A DNA stretch of 64,000 nucleotides from CAJPPJ01 sp963545265 (GTDB lineage Bacteria > Bacillota_I > Bacilli_A > RF39 > UBA660): positions 1 to 64,000 of the forward strand of contig CAUUHY010000001.1 in assembly GCA_963545265.1 (NCBI GenBank), read 5' to 3'. Below are positions 42,889-51,931 of the stretch, in pieces; position 1 is the stretch's first letter, and each line of letters starts with the position of its first letter. The translations under genes and the position numbers were made by a program. Under the pieces are notes generated by a model. It was not told where the DNA came from and made no database searches. It saw nothing but the letters and a program-made list of their open reading frames with translations.

Positions 42889-44208
42889 ATGGTATATAAA
42901 AGTATAATAGATTTAATTGGTAATACACCACTTGTAGAAATATCAAAAGATATTCATAAAATTAAAAATGTTAATTTGTATGCTAAATTAGAAATTTATA
43001 ATCCGTTTGGATCGGTAAAAGATAGAACAGCTTACGGTATGTTAAAAGACCATTTAGAAGAAATAAAAGAGAAAAATTTAACAGTAATAGAATCTTCTAG
43101 TGGTAATACAGCAAAAGCTTTAAGTGTTTTATGTAATATTAATGATATAGATTTTAAAACTGTAACAAATAGAATAAAAATACCAGAAGTTAAAGATATA
43201 CTTAAAACTTTTGGAGCTAATATATTAGAACTTCCTGGTTTATCAGAATGTCCTGATCCAAGTGATCCAAATGATTCATTAAAAGTAATATCTAAAATAA
43301 TGGCAGCAAGTCCAGGTAAATATTTTTATCCAGACCAATATAGTAATCCAAATAATCCTTTGATGCACTACCATACTACTGGAAAAGAAATATGGGATGA
43401 TTTAGGAAAAGTTGATTATTTCTTTGGAACTTTAGGTACGGCAGGAAGTAGTGGAGGAATAGTAAAATATATTAAAGAAAAAAATTCTAATCTAAAAGCT
43501 TATGGTATAGTAGGTGAAAAAGGAGATTTAATTCCTGGAATTAGAAATAAAGATGAAATGCTTGAAGTAGGAAACTTTGATTTGAGTGTATACGATGGAA
43601 TAGTTCAAGTTAGTACTAGTGAAGCGTTAGATTCTATGTTTACTTTAGTTAAAAAATGTGGAATATTAGGCGGACCTACTAGTGGAGCATGTTTGGCTGG
43701 AACACTTAAATATTTAAGTAAAATAGAAGATTCCTTAACAGAAGAAATAAATGTAGTGATAGTAGTTTGTGATAGAATTGAACACTATATGTCTTATATT
43801 AAGAAAAGAAGACCAGAACTTTTCTACGAAGAGAAAAAAGAAAATATTTATAATTTAACAGAAGAAGATAAACAATATTTAAAACAAGTTAAAGTAGAAG
43901 ATCTTGATGAATTTATTAATAAAGAAAAACCTTTAATCATAGATTTAAGAGGTAATTTAGCATATAGAAATTCTCATGTAAAAGGATCTATGAACATTTT
44001 AGAATCAATATTTTTAGATGTTATAGATAATGCTATAGTTTTTGATAAAGATAAGGTAGTTTTACTTATATGTCCTACTGGTAATAAGTCTGATAAACTT
44101 TCAATGTTATTAAATAAAAAATTAATGAATGTATATAGTTTAGAGGGTGGTATGGTAGAACTTGTAAATAATGAATATCCATTAGAAAGAATTTCAAATC
44201 ATGAATAG
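42889..44208 (+). CDS. CysK-like beta-replacement enzyme fused to a rhodanese domain
   Basis: 439 residues. Residues 1-315 are a fold type II PLP enzyme: LIGNTPLVEI, PLP lysine K44 in NPFGSVKDR, substrate loop SSSGNTAKAL, phosphate loop FGTLGTAGSSGG. Residues about 345-435 form a rhodanese domain (IIDLRGNLAYRNSHVKGSMNI) with the sulfur-carrying Cys in CPTGNKS (395-401), so it is probably active. The fusion suggests that persulfide sulfur is delivered to or taken from the CysK product (inference). Two bases after the Y4yA gene, overlapping the desulfurase gene by eight bases. Confidence 0.82.
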   Translation: MVYKSIIDLIGNTPLVEISKDIHKIKNVNLYAKLEIYNPFGSVKDRTAYGMLKDHLEEIKEKNLTVIESSSGNTAKALSVLCNINDIDFKTVTNRIKIPEVKDILKTFGANILELPGLSECPDPSDPNDSLKVISKIMAASPGKYFYPDQYSNPNNPLMHYHTTGKEIWDDLGKVDYFFGTLGTAGSSGGIVKYIKEKNSNLKAYGIVGEKGDLIPGIRNKDEMLEVGNFDLSVYDGIVQVSTSEALDSMFTLVKKCGILGGPTSGACLAGTLKYLSKIEDSLTEEINVVIVVCDRIEHYMSYIKKRRPELFYEEKKENIYNLTEEDKQYLKQVKVEDLDEFINKEKPLIIDLRGNLAYRNSHVKGSMNILESIFLDVIDNAIVFDKDKVVLLICPTGNKSDKLSMLLNKKLMNVYSLEGGMVELVNNEYPLERISNHE

Positions 44209-45310
44209 AGAAGATTTTTCATACTTTGAAAACAATAGAGAAACTATATATTTTGATAATGCAGCAACAAGTTTAAAACCTAAAGTTGTAGTTAATAAGA
44301 TTATCGAATATTATAATAAAAATTCTTATAATATTAATAGAGGTATATATAAGGGTGCTAATTTAATATCAAAAGAAGTAGAAGAAACTAAAGAAATAGT
44401 TAAAAAATTTATAAATGCAGAAAGTAAAGAAAACATCTTTTTTACAAGTGGTGCAACAGCTTCTTCAAAAATATTAAGTGAAATATTTGATAGTATTTTA
44501 ACAGAAGAAGATGAAATATTGCTTTCAAAAAATGATCATATATCTACAATAAAACCTTTTATTGATAAGTTTTCTAATATAAAAGAAATATTAATAGATA
44601 AAAATATAGATTATGACGAAGAAGATTTATATAAAAAATTAAATAAAAATACTAAATTAGTAATTCTTACGTATATTCATAATTTATATGGTTACGATAT
44701 GGGACTTAGTTATATAATTCCTAAGATTAGAGAAAAAACAGATGCTTTTATTATAGTTGATGCATCTCAAGCAGTTGGACATTTAAACGTTGATGTAAAA
44801 AAATTAGATGTAGATGCATTATATTTTTCAGGGCATAAAATGTTTAGTGAAACAGGTGTAGGCGTTTTATATATGAACGATAGATTAAAGTCTTTATCAA
44901 ACTATGATTTTTCTTTAGGTACACCTAATATTAGTGGAATACTTTCATTAAAAGAAGCTATTAAATATATTAATAATCTAGGTATTTTAAATATAGAAAA
45001 ATATGTTAGAGATTTAACTGCATATTTAAAAGATAGATTAGAAGATATAGAAGAAGTAGAAGATGATATGGGAATTATGAGATTAAGTTGTAGACTTGGA
45101 TATGGAATTATAAGTTTTAAAATAAAAAACTTAGATGAAAGAGAAGTTGCAAGTGTTTTATCTAATTATAATATCTATGTTAGAAGTGATAACCAGTGTA
45201 ACTACAACAAAGAAAGTTATTTAAGAGTAAGCTTACATTTTTATAATACAAAAGAAGAAATAGATAGATTTATTAATATATTAAAAAATATTGTTAAAGA
45301 AAGAATATGA
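44201..45310 (+). CDS. SufS-like cysteine desulfurase (aminotransferase class V)
   Basis: 369 residues. TIYFDNAATSLKP at the start, His stacking PLP in KNDHIST (H113), Asp in VDASQAVGH (D187), PLP lysine in SGHK (K213), and the persulfide Cys at C333 in RSDNQCNYN, followed by RVSLHFYNTKEEID, which matches the SufS end RASFYFYNTKEEID. It removes sulfur from cysteine as a persulfide. No SufU, SufBCD or IscU lies nearby, so the sulfur may go to the rhodanese domain upstream or to a remote acceptor. Overlaps both neighbours. Confidence 0.85.
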   Translation: MNREDFSYFENNRETIYFDNAATSLKPKVVVNKIIEYYNKNSYNINRGIYKGANLISKEVEETKEIVKKFINAESKENIFFTSGATASSKILSEIFDSILTEEDEILLSKNDHISTIKPFIDKFSNIKEILIDKNIDYDEEDLYKKLNKNTKLVILTYIHNLYGYDMGLSYIIPKIREKTDAFIIVDASQAVGHLNVDVKKLDVDALYFSGHKMFSETGVGVLYMNDRLKSLSNYDFSLGTPNISGILSLKEAIKYINNLGILNIEKYVRDLTAYLKDRLEDIEEVEDDMGIMRLSCRLGYGIISFKIKNLDEREVASVLSNYNIYVRSDNQCNYNKESYLRVSLHFYNTKEEIDRFINILKNIVKERI

Positions 45311-45311
45311 T

Positions 45312-45680
45312 ATGAAAGATACTAAACAAAGAAATTATATTTTAGATGTATTAAATAATAATAATAAGAGTTTATATGTAGAAGAAATATGTGATTTAGT
45401 AAACGAAAAGTCAGATTCTAAAGTAGCATTATCTACAATTTATAGAAATGTTAATAAACTTTTAGAAAAAGAAATGATTATAAAAACTTTTGATAAGTCT
45501 GGAAAAGCTATGTATATAAAAAGTCATAAACATAGTCATGAATTTAAGTGTAGTAAGTGTCATAAGATAATAACTTTAGATATTTGTCCTTATACTATAA
45601 TTGAAGAAAATTTGAAAAATAATGGATTAACTGTAGAAGAAACTAAAATAAAAGTAAGATGTAGTTCTTGTAAAGAATAG
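45312..45680 (+). CDS. Fur-family metal-dependent repressor
   Basis: 122 residues from ATG 45312. Winged helix (TKQRNYILDVLNNN...ALSTIYRNVNKLLEKEMI, about 4-60), then the dimer and metal domain: HKHSHEFKCSKCHKII with His ligands and CxxC, and a second CxxC at the end (KVRCSSC) that completes the structural Zn site. Could be Fur, Zur or PerR; the sequence alone does not decide. Last gene of the operon, next to the desulfurase gene with a two-base gap; a candidate operator lies at 40082. No PerR-type distinguishing residues are argued here. Confidence 0.85.
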   Translation: MKDTKQRNYILDVLNNNNKSLYVEEICDLVNEKSDSKVALSTIYRNVNKLLEKEMIIKTFDKSGKAMYIKSHKHSHEFKCSKCHKIITLDICPYTIIEENLKNNGLTVEETKIKVRCSSCKE

Positions 45681-45700
45681 CATTACTTTTATTTTTATTA

Positions 45701-45706
45701 TATAAT
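45701..45706 (+). promoter_or_regulatory. -10 element upstream of metG
   Basis: TATAAT at 45701-45706, 27 bases before the metG ATG; no clear -35 partner. Confidence 0.4.
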
Positions 45707-45733
45707 CTATATGTTTAAAGAAAGAGTGTTAAT

Positions 45734-47353
45734 ATGGAAAAAAGAGATATTTTTATAGGTGGAGCTTGGCCTTATGCAAATTATTATTTACATGTAGGAC
45801 ATCTAGCAGCTCTACTTCCAGGAGATATAATTGCTAAGTATTATAGAGAATGTAAAGATAATGTTATTTATGTATCGGGATCTGATTGTCATGGTACTCC
45901 AATAACTGAAAGAGCTAGAAAAGAAAATACTACTCCTTTAAAAATAGCTACATTATATCATAATGAATTTGTAAAAACTTTTAAAAATTTAGGATTTGAA
46001 TATGATTTATATACTGCTACTATGTCAGAAGATCATAAAAAATATGTAGAGGAATTTTTTAAAAAAATAAAAGAAAATGGATATCTTTTTGAAAAAGAAG
46101 AGGATGAAGATTATTGTATTCATTGTCAAAAATTCTTATCGGATAGAGAAATACTAGGAACTTGTCCACATTGTGGTGGAACAAGTACAGGAGATCAATG
46201 TGAAGTATGTGGTACATCTTTAGATAGTAAAGATTTACTTGATAAACATTGTAAAATTTGTTCTAATCCTACAACTCTTAGAAAAAATAAACATTTATAT
46301 TTTAAACTTCCTGAATTTAAAGAAGAATTACAAAATTTAATAAATAAAAATAAAGATAAATGGAGAAAAAACGCTATTGGTGAAGCTCAAAAATATATAG
46401 ATATGGGGCTTGTTAATAGAGCAGCTACAAGACAACTTGATTGGGGAGTAAATGTACCAGTAGAAGGATATATAGATAAAAGAATATATGTATGGCTTGA
46501 AGCAGTATTAGGATATTTATCAGCAGGAGAAAAGGTAGCAAAAGAAAAAAATATAGATTTTGATTTATTTATGGATGATAATAATAAAAATTTAATTACT
46601 TATTATGTACATGGTAAAGATAATATTCCTTTTCATACAACAATATATCCACCTTTAATATTAGCTAGTAAAAAGAATTATAGATTACCAGATTATATAG
46701 TTTCATCAGCATATGTTAATTTAAATAATGATAAGATGAGTAAGTCAAAGGGTAATTTAATAACTGCTAATGAATTATTAGAAAAATTTGATAGTGATAC
46801 ACTTAGATTTTATTTTTCTTATAAAGGTCCTGAAACTAACGATATGAATTGTTCAATTGAAGATATAATTCAAACACATAATAAGTTTTTAGTAGGTATG
46901 TTAGGTAATTTTATCAATAGAAATTTATCTTTTATAAATAAAAAATTTGATGGAGTTATAAAAGAAAGTACTGTAGATGAAGAAACAGTAAATATTACAA
47001 AAGAAGTTTATAAATCTGTAGCAGAAAGCTTTGAAAAAGCAGAAATAAGAAATGCAGTACAAAAAATCGTAGACTATATATCATATGCTAATAAATATTA
47101 TGATAGTAATGAACCTTGGTTAAGAGTAAAAGATAATATAGATGAATTTAATAAGATAACATATACATGTATATATATTATGGCTAATCTGGCTAATTTA
47201 ATTTATCCTATATTACCAAAAGCATCAAAGAAGATAAAAGAAATGTTAAGTTTTGAAGATTTAAAATGGGAAGAAGAAAAACTATCTGGTGATTATCATA
47301 TAAAAAATTTAGATATTTTATATAATAGAATAGAAGAAAAAATACTTAAATAA
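45734..47353 (+). CDS. metG: Methionine--tRNA ligase
   Basis: 539 residues. HIGH element in PYANYYLHVGHLAALLPGDIIAKYY, Zn-binding domain with four CxxC pairs (CIHC, CPHC, CEVC, CKIC at about 128-175), KMSKS in NDKMSKSKGN, then the anticodon-binding helices. It ends after these helices and lacks the C-terminal EMAP/OB tRNA-binding domain of the roughly 650-residue Bacilli enzymes. The double zinc knuckle is the E. coli-type arrangement. Followed by a terminator that overlaps the stop codon. Confidence 0.97.
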   Translation: MEKRDIFIGGAWPYANYYLHVGHLAALLPGDIIAKYYRECKDNVIYVSGSDCHGTPITERARKENTTPLKIATLYHNEFVKTFKNLGFEYDLYTATMSEDHKKYVEEFFKKIKENGYLFEKEEDEDYCIHCQKFLSDREILGTCPHCGGTSTGDQCEVCGTSLDSKDLLDKHCKICSNPTTLRKNKHLYFKLPEFKEELQNLINKNKDKWRKNAIGEAQKYIDMGLVNRAATRQLDWGVNVPVEGYIDKRIYVWLEAVLGYLSAGEKVAKEKNIDFDLFMDDNNKNLITYYVHGKDNIPFHTTIYPPLILASKKNYRLPDYIVSSAYVNLNNDKMSKSKGNLITANELLEKFDSDTLRFYFSYKGPETNDMNCSIEDIIQTHNKFLVGMLGNFINRNLSFINKKFDGVIKESTVDEETVNITKEVYKSVAESFEKAEIRNAVQKIVDYISYANKYYDSNEPWLRVKDNIDEFNKITYTCIYIMANLANLIYPILPKASKKIKEMLSFEDLKWEEEKLSGDYHIKNLDILYNRIEEKILK

Positions 47354-47364
47354 GTATTTTTTTT
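47338..47364 (+). terminator. Rho-independent terminator of metG
   Basis: Stem AATACTTA / TAAGTATT (inner pairs open to a loop) followed by eight T. Confidence 0.75.
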
Positions 47365-47366
47365 AA

Positions 47367-47375
47367 TGTTATAAT
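47367..47375 (+). promoter_or_regulatory. Extended -10 promoter, probably leaderless transcript
   Basis: TGT-TATAAT with the hexamer at 47370-47375. The next ATG (47382) begins where transcription should start, and no Shine-Dalgarno can fit between. Confidence 0.6.
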
Positions 47376-47381
47376 ACATAT

Positions 47382-47957
47382 ATGGAATATTATTTAAAAG
47401 ATAAAAAAGTAAATTTAATAATAAATAAAAAGTTTAGTAAAAATGGTTTAACTTTAAAAATAGATAAAGATTTAAATATAGTAGTAAATTGTAATTTTTT
47501 TATGAATCAAAAATATATTTATGAATTTATTGATAAAAACCAAGATAAAATATTAAGAATGTTAAATCAAAAAGAAGAAGAAAATGAATATTATTTTTTA
47601 GGTAAAAAATATGAAAAAATAGATAACTATGATTTATTTTTAAAAAAGAATACTAAAAAATATACCGAAGAAATGATAGGTGATATAGTTAATAATTTTA
47701 CTTATAAATTACCAAAATTTAGCATTAGATATCGTAAGATGACTACTAGATGGGGAGTATGTAACAATAAACTTAAAGTTATTACATTAAATACTTTGCT
47801 TATAAAAAAAGATTTAAAATATTTAAATTATGTAATAGTTCATGAATTGAGTCATTTTATTCATCAAAATCATTCAAAAGAATTTTGGAAAGTGGTAGAA
47901 GAAAATTGTAAAGATTACAAAAAAATAAGAAAGGAATTAAAAGATGGAAATTATTAA
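47382..47957 (+). CDS. YgjP-like zinc metallopeptidase (DUF45)
   Basis: 191 residues. Zinc motif HELSHFIHQNHSKEFW near the C-terminus (HExxH plus third His in NHS), and the upstream family segment RYRKMTTRWGVCNNKLKVITLNTLLI. This SprT/YgjP-like group is of unknown substrate. The gene has no visible ribosome site and TATAAT ends six bases before the ATG. Its 3' end overlaps the SpoU methyltransferase gene by 14 bases, so the two share a transcript. Confidence 0.85.
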   Translation: MEYYLKDKKVNLIINKKFSKNGLTLKIDKDLNIVVNCNFFMNQKYIYEFIDKNQDKILRMLNQKEEENEYYFLGKKYEKIDNYDLFLKKNTKKYTEEMIGDIVNNFTYKLPKFSIRYRKMTTRWGVCNNKLKVITLNTLLIKKDLKYLNYVIVHELSHFIHQNHSKEFWKVVEENCKDYKKIRKELKDGNY

Positions 47958-48654
47958 AAGTAGTGATAATAAGAAATTTAAATCTTTAAAAAAGTTATTA
48001 ACTAAAAAAGAAAGAGAAAAAACAAAAACTTTTTTAATAGAAGGTAAAAATATTATAGAAGAAGCTAAAAAACATAATAAAATATTAACTTATATAACTG
48101 ATGATATAAATAAAGTCGAACATAATATATTTTATGTAGATAAAAAATTAAAAGAAAGTTTATCTAGCTTAAAAAATTCAAATGAAGATATAGCTTTAGT
48201 AAAATATTTAGATAATAAAGATATTAGTACTGGTACTATTCTTTTAGTAGATAATGTAAGAGATCCATCTAATCTTGGAACAATATTAAGAACTTGTTTA
48301 GCTTTTGGAATTAAAGACGTTGTTCTTAGTTTAAATACAGTTGACTTATACAATCCTAAAGTTTTAAGGGCAAGTGAAGGAGCAATATTTTCTTTAAATA
48401 TATTAAGAGAAGATTTAATTAGTTTTATATCTAAAAATAAAGATTACAAGGTTTTATCTACATCTTTAAAAGCTAATGATTTAAAATCTTTAAAAACAAA
48501 CAAAAAAATGATAGTTATTGGAAATGAAGGAAAAGGTGTTAGTGAAGGAATATTAGAAATAAGTGATGATTATTTAAAGATTCCTATTAAAAATATCGAT
48601 TCTTTAAATGTAGCAATAGCTACTTCGATAATTTTATATGAAAATAGTAAGTAA
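47944..48654 (+). CDS. SpoU/TrmH family RNA 2'-O-methyltransferase
   Basis: 236 residues with SPOUT motifs DNVRDPSNLGTILRT (about 102-116), IGNEGKGVSEG (about 195-205) and SLNVAIATSIILYE at the end, preceded by a substrate-binding domain (FKSLKKLLTKKEREKTKTFLIEGKNIIEEA). It is a second family member besides rlmB; the target (23S rRNA or tRNA) cannot be told from sequence. AAGGAATT precedes the ATG inside the peptidase gene. Confidence 0.87.
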   Translation: MEIIKSSDNKKFKSLKKLLTKKEREKTKTFLIEGKNIIEEAKKHNKILTYITDDINKVEHNIFYVDKKLKESLSSLKNSNEDIALVKYLDNKDISTGTILLVDNVRDPSNLGTILRTCLAFGIKDVVLSLNTVDLYNPKVLRASEGAIFSLNILREDLISFISKNKDYKVLSTSLKANDLKSLKTNKKMIVIGNEGKGVSEGILEISDDYLKIPIKNIDSLNVAIATSIILYENSK

Positions 48655-48688
48655 TATTTTTTTATGATAAAATTAAAATAGGTGAATT

Positions 48689-50326
48689 ATGAAAAAAGAT
48701 AATTTTTTACAAGGAGCTTTTATAGCAACTCTTGCTATAGTTATTGCGAAGGTTTTAGGAATAATATATGTTGTTCCTTTTAATAGAGCAGTAGGAACTT
48801 TAGGTGGAGCACTTTATGGTTATGCATATAGTATTTATACTATATTTTTAAGTTTATCTACAGCAGGTATTCCTTTTGCCGTAAGTAAGATGGTAAGTGA
48901 ATACTCCGAATTAGGTTATGTAAAGTCTAAAGAAAAAGCTTTGAAAATTGCATGTTTAACCCTAGGAATTTTAGGAATAGTGTCTTTTTTGTTCTTAATG
49001 ATTTTAGCTCCATTTATTGCTTCTTTTATAGTTGCTGGCAAAAGTGGTGGTAACTCTATTGAAGATATTACTTTTGTAATTAGAGTTATTTCTTTTTCTA
49101 TTTTAATAGTACCTATAATGAGTGTTTATAGAGGATATTTTCAAGGACATAAATATATTAAAGCTACTTCTTATTCTACTATTATAGAGCAAGTTATTAG
49201 AGTTGGTATAATTATAATTATAAGTGCTATGGCAATTCTCATACCAAGTATAAAATATAAAGAAACTGTTTCTATTGCTTTAATAGCAGCAAGTCTTGGA
49301 GCTCTTATATCGTTATTATATTTATATATTAAGAGTATTAAAAATAAAAAAGAATTTAATAAGAAAAATCCTGAAATAATCGAACCTAGAATTAGTAATA
49401 AACAAATATTTTATAAATTATGGGGATATGCAGTACCATTTATTGTTTTAAATGTATGTAAATCTGTATATACATCAGTAGATGTTTTTTTACTTCCTAG
49501 AATGTTACCAGAAATGTTTAATTATACAAAAGAAAATGCTGAAATAGTATCTTCCGTTTTATCTACTTGGGGATTTAAGCTTAATATGATAGTTGTATCT
49601 ATTGCAACAGGTATTATGACATCTTTAGTTCCTAATATAGCTAGTAGTTTAGCTACTAAAAACTATGAAAATATTAGACGTAAGGTTAATCAATCATTGG
49701 AAATATTAGTATTTTTTTCTATTCCTATGACTTTTGCTTTAGCTTTTTTAGTAACTCCGGTTTGGAATATATTTTATAAAAATAATACTCTAGCGATAAA
49801 TGTATACTTAATTTATATATTTACTATTATATTTAATGTTATATTTACAACGACATCTTTAATAATTCAAACTTTAGGACATAATAAAATTATGTTAAAA
49901 GCATTATTAATTGGATTCTTAAGTAAAATAATACTTCATGTTCCGCTTATGAAAGCATTTCATTCAATATCTCTTCCACCATATATTGGAGCGATATTAT
50001 CTACTATGATAGGGTTTGGAATATGTTCATATATTTGTTTAAAATTTTTAAAGAAAGAATATGATATAAGTTATAAAGATACATATATTGTTCTTGTTTG
50101 TGTAATTTTTGCAACTCTTATTATGTTACTTGCTATGTTTATATTAAAAATATTTATACCAGTAGCAGTGACAGCAAAATTAAGTGCAATAATAACAGTT
50201 ATCATTTATACTGTAGTAGGAGTATTATCGTTCTTTTTATCGATAAGAAAAACTAAAGCTTTTAGATTAATTCTTGGAAAAGATAAATACTTAGAAATGA
50301 AAAAGAAGTTTAAAAAGATTTTGTAG
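48689..50326 (+). CDS. Polysaccharide/lipid flippase, MATE-like (SpoVB/MurJ-type)
   Basis: 545 residues with about 14 membrane helices; the start FLQGAFIATLAIVIAKVLGIIYVVPFNRAVG is typical of the oligosaccharide flippase family (PF01943-type), followed by LYGYAYSIYTIFLSLSTAGIPFAVSKMVSEY. Firmicutes members move lipid-linked oligosaccharides or lipid II. Which of the two cannot be decided here. AGGTGA precedes the ATG. It is followed by a lipoprotein gene nine bases on. Confidence 0.87.
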   Translation: MKKDNFLQGAFIATLAIVIAKVLGIIYVVPFNRAVGTLGGALYGYAYSIYTIFLSLSTAGIPFAVSKMVSEYSELGYVKSKEKALKIACLTLGILGIVSFLFLMILAPFIASFIVAGKSGGNSIEDITFVIRVISFSILIVPIMSVYRGYFQGHKYIKATSYSTIIEQVIRVGIIIIISAMAILIPSIKYKETVSIALIAASLGALISLLYLYIKSIKNKKEFNKKNPEIIEPRISNKQIFYKLWGYAVPFIVLNVCKSVYTSVDVFLLPRMLPEMFNYTKENAEIVSSVLSTWGFKLNMIVVSIATGIMTSLVPNIASSLATKNYENIRRKVNQSLEILVFFSIPMTFALAFLVTPVWNIFYKNNTLAINVYLIYIFTIIFNVIFTTTSLIIQTLGHNKIMLKALLIGFLSKIILHVPLMKAFHSISLPPYIGAILSTMIGFGICSYICLKFLKKEYDISYKDTYIVLVCVIFATLIMLLAMFILKIFIPVAVTAKLSAIITVIIYTVVGVLSFFLSIRKTKAFRLILGKDKYLEMKKKFKKIL

Positions 50327-50334
50327 GAGAAAAA

Positions 50335-50940
50335 ATGAAAAAAATATTAATTTTGTTTATCTTTGTAGTTTTTTGTACTTCATGTAATATATACGAAACT
50401 AAAGATATGAAAATTACCCAATTAGAAGAATTATTTTTGGTAAAAGAAAATAGATATAATCAAAGTTTTTCAGGATATAGATATTATTTACCAATAGGTA
50501 TGAAAAATGTAAAAAAAGTAGAAAATACTTTTAAATTATCATATAAAAACACTTATATGTATTTATATGTTGATCTAATAAGTTATTTGAATAAAACCGA
50601 GATTAAATATAAACCAAACTCATCAACATTTTACAGTAAAAAACTTAAAAATGGATTTTTAGAAATAAAAAAATTAGAAAATAATGAATATTCTTATATA
50701 ATAGTATATAATTATGGAAGAATAGAAGGTGTAGTTGAAAGTAAAAATCTTAACGATGCACTTAGTAATTCTATGATTATTTTATCTAGTATTAAATATA
50801 ATGATAAGTTATTAAATACTGTGTACAATAAAGATAATGAAAGAGCAAAAAATTTTGATTTAAATAATAATCGCCAAAGTGTTAGCGATGATATAAAAAA
50901 AGAAAAAAGTGAAGATGATTTAAATTTAAATTTTAAATAG
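50335..50940 (+). CDS. Lipoprotein with PsbP/DcrB-like domain, 201 aa
   Basis: Type II signal peptide MKKILILFIFVVFCTSC with the lipid-attached Cys at 17. The central domain (FSGYRYYLPIGMKNVKKVENTFKLSYKNTYMYLYVDL...YIIVYNYGRIEGVVESKNLNDALSNSMIILSSIKY) has the layout of PsbP/DcrB-like folds; this is an inference from pattern. The tail is charged and disordered. GTAGGAGAAA is the ribosome site, and the gene lies between the flippase and a disordered protein gene, so it may assist envelope assembly. Confidence 0.65.
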   Translation: MKKILILFIFVVFCTSCNIYETKDMKITQLEELFLVKENRYNQSFSGYRYYLPIGMKNVKKVENTFKLSYKNTYMYLYVDLISYLNKTEIKYKPNSSTFYSKKLKNGFLEIKKLENNEYSYIIVYNYGRIEGVVESKNLNDALSNSMIILSSIKYNDKLLNTVYNKDNERAKNFDLNNNRQSVSDDIKKEKSEDDLNLNFK

Positions 50941-50952
50941 TTTGGAGGAAAT

Positions 50953-51840
50953 ATGTCATTTTTTAGTAAAATTAAAAGCACGTTTTTTGAGGAAGTTGAT
51001 GAACCAGAAAGAGAAGAAGCTAAAAATATAGAAGAAATTACACCAGTTGAAACATTTAAACCAAGAGAAGAAAAAATAGAAAATGTAGATAATAATAGAA
51101 ATTTAAAAAGAGCAGAATTTACTCTTTATGAAGATGAAACAGAAGATGATTTTGCTGTAGCTAAAACTCAATCATTTAAAGTAGTTCCTATGGAAGAAGA
51201 AAAACCAGTTGAAAAGCCATTAAGAGTAATTGAGCAACCTAAAAAGGAAGAAAAAATAGAATTAAGAATACAAAAAGAAATAGTTCAACCCCCAAAAAAA
51301 GAGATAGAAGAATCAGTAAAAAGAGTTGATGAAACTAGACCTTTTAGACCTAGTTCAATAGTTTCTCCAGTATTTGGAATAATAGATAAGAATCCTTTAA
51401 AAAAATATGAAGCACCTAAAGTTAAAAATGAAAAAGATAAAATTTTAGATGGTATAAGAACTTATGTTACTCCAATGGGAATTAAAACAGTAGCAGTAAA
51501 AGATGAAAAAGAAAATAAAGAAGTTAAAAAAGAAGAAAATATAGTAGATTTAAAAGAAGAAAAAGCAGTACCTAATGTTAAAAATGTTACTATAGAAGAT
51601 GCTAGTGAATACTATAATGATTTAGGTTTAGAATATAATGTTAATTATAAAGATAATAGAGTTTCTTCAGTAGATGAATTTAGTGAAGATGATGAAATCA
51701 AAACAACAAGAAAAGTAGAAAAAGAAAAAACTGCTAAAATGTTACAAGAAGAAAGTGATAAAAATAAAAAAAATCAAGATCCAACAGATGAGGAAGATTT
51801 ATTCAATTTAATTGAATCAATGTATGAAAAAGATAATTAA
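50953..51840 (+). CDS. Intrinsically disordered, Glu/Lys-rich protein with short conserved-looking motifs, 295 aa
   Basis: No globular domain is evident: most of the chain is charged low-complexity sequence. Two non-charged islands stand out, RPFRPSSIVSPVFGIIDKNPLKKYE (about 130-154) and RTYVTPMGIKTVAV (about 169-182), plus terminal DLFNLIESMYEKDN, which look like short linear interaction motifs. The start MSFFSKIKSTFFEE is amphipathic and may touch the membrane. GGAGG ahead; terminator right after. Location next to rny and a flippase suggests a scaffold role (inference). Confidence 0.6.
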   Translation: MSFFSKIKSTFFEEVDEPEREEAKNIEEITPVETFKPREEKIENVDNNRNLKRAEFTLYEDETEDDFAVAKTQSFKVVPMEEEKPVEKPLRVIEQPKKEEKIELRIQKEIVQPPKKEIEESVKRVDETRPFRPSSIVSPVFGIIDKNPLKKYEAPKVKNEKDKILDGIRTYVTPMGIKTVAVKDEKENKEVKKEENIVDLKEEKAVPNVKNVTIEDASEYYNDLGLEYNVNYKDNRVSSVDEFSEDDEIKTTRKVEKEKTAKMLQEESDKNKKNQDPTDEEDLFNLIESMYEKDN

Positions 51841-51876
51841 TTATATCTATAATATCAATAGATATAATTTTTTTAT
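51839..51876 (+). terminator. Rho-independent terminator
   Basis: Perfect 12-bp stem AATTATATCTAT / ATAGATATAATT with a 7-base loop, then T-run. Confidence 0.8.
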
Positions 51877-51879
51877 TAC

Positions 51880-51908
51880 TTGCACTAGTTTATAAAAAAG
51901 TTTACAAT
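51880..51908 (+). promoter_or_regulatory. Promoter of rny
   Basis: TTGCAC at 51880-51885, 17-base spacer, TACAAT at 51903-51908; rny ATG at 51932 with AGGAG. Confidence 0.6.
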
Positions 51909-51931
51909 TAAGATATTAAAAGGAGATTATA

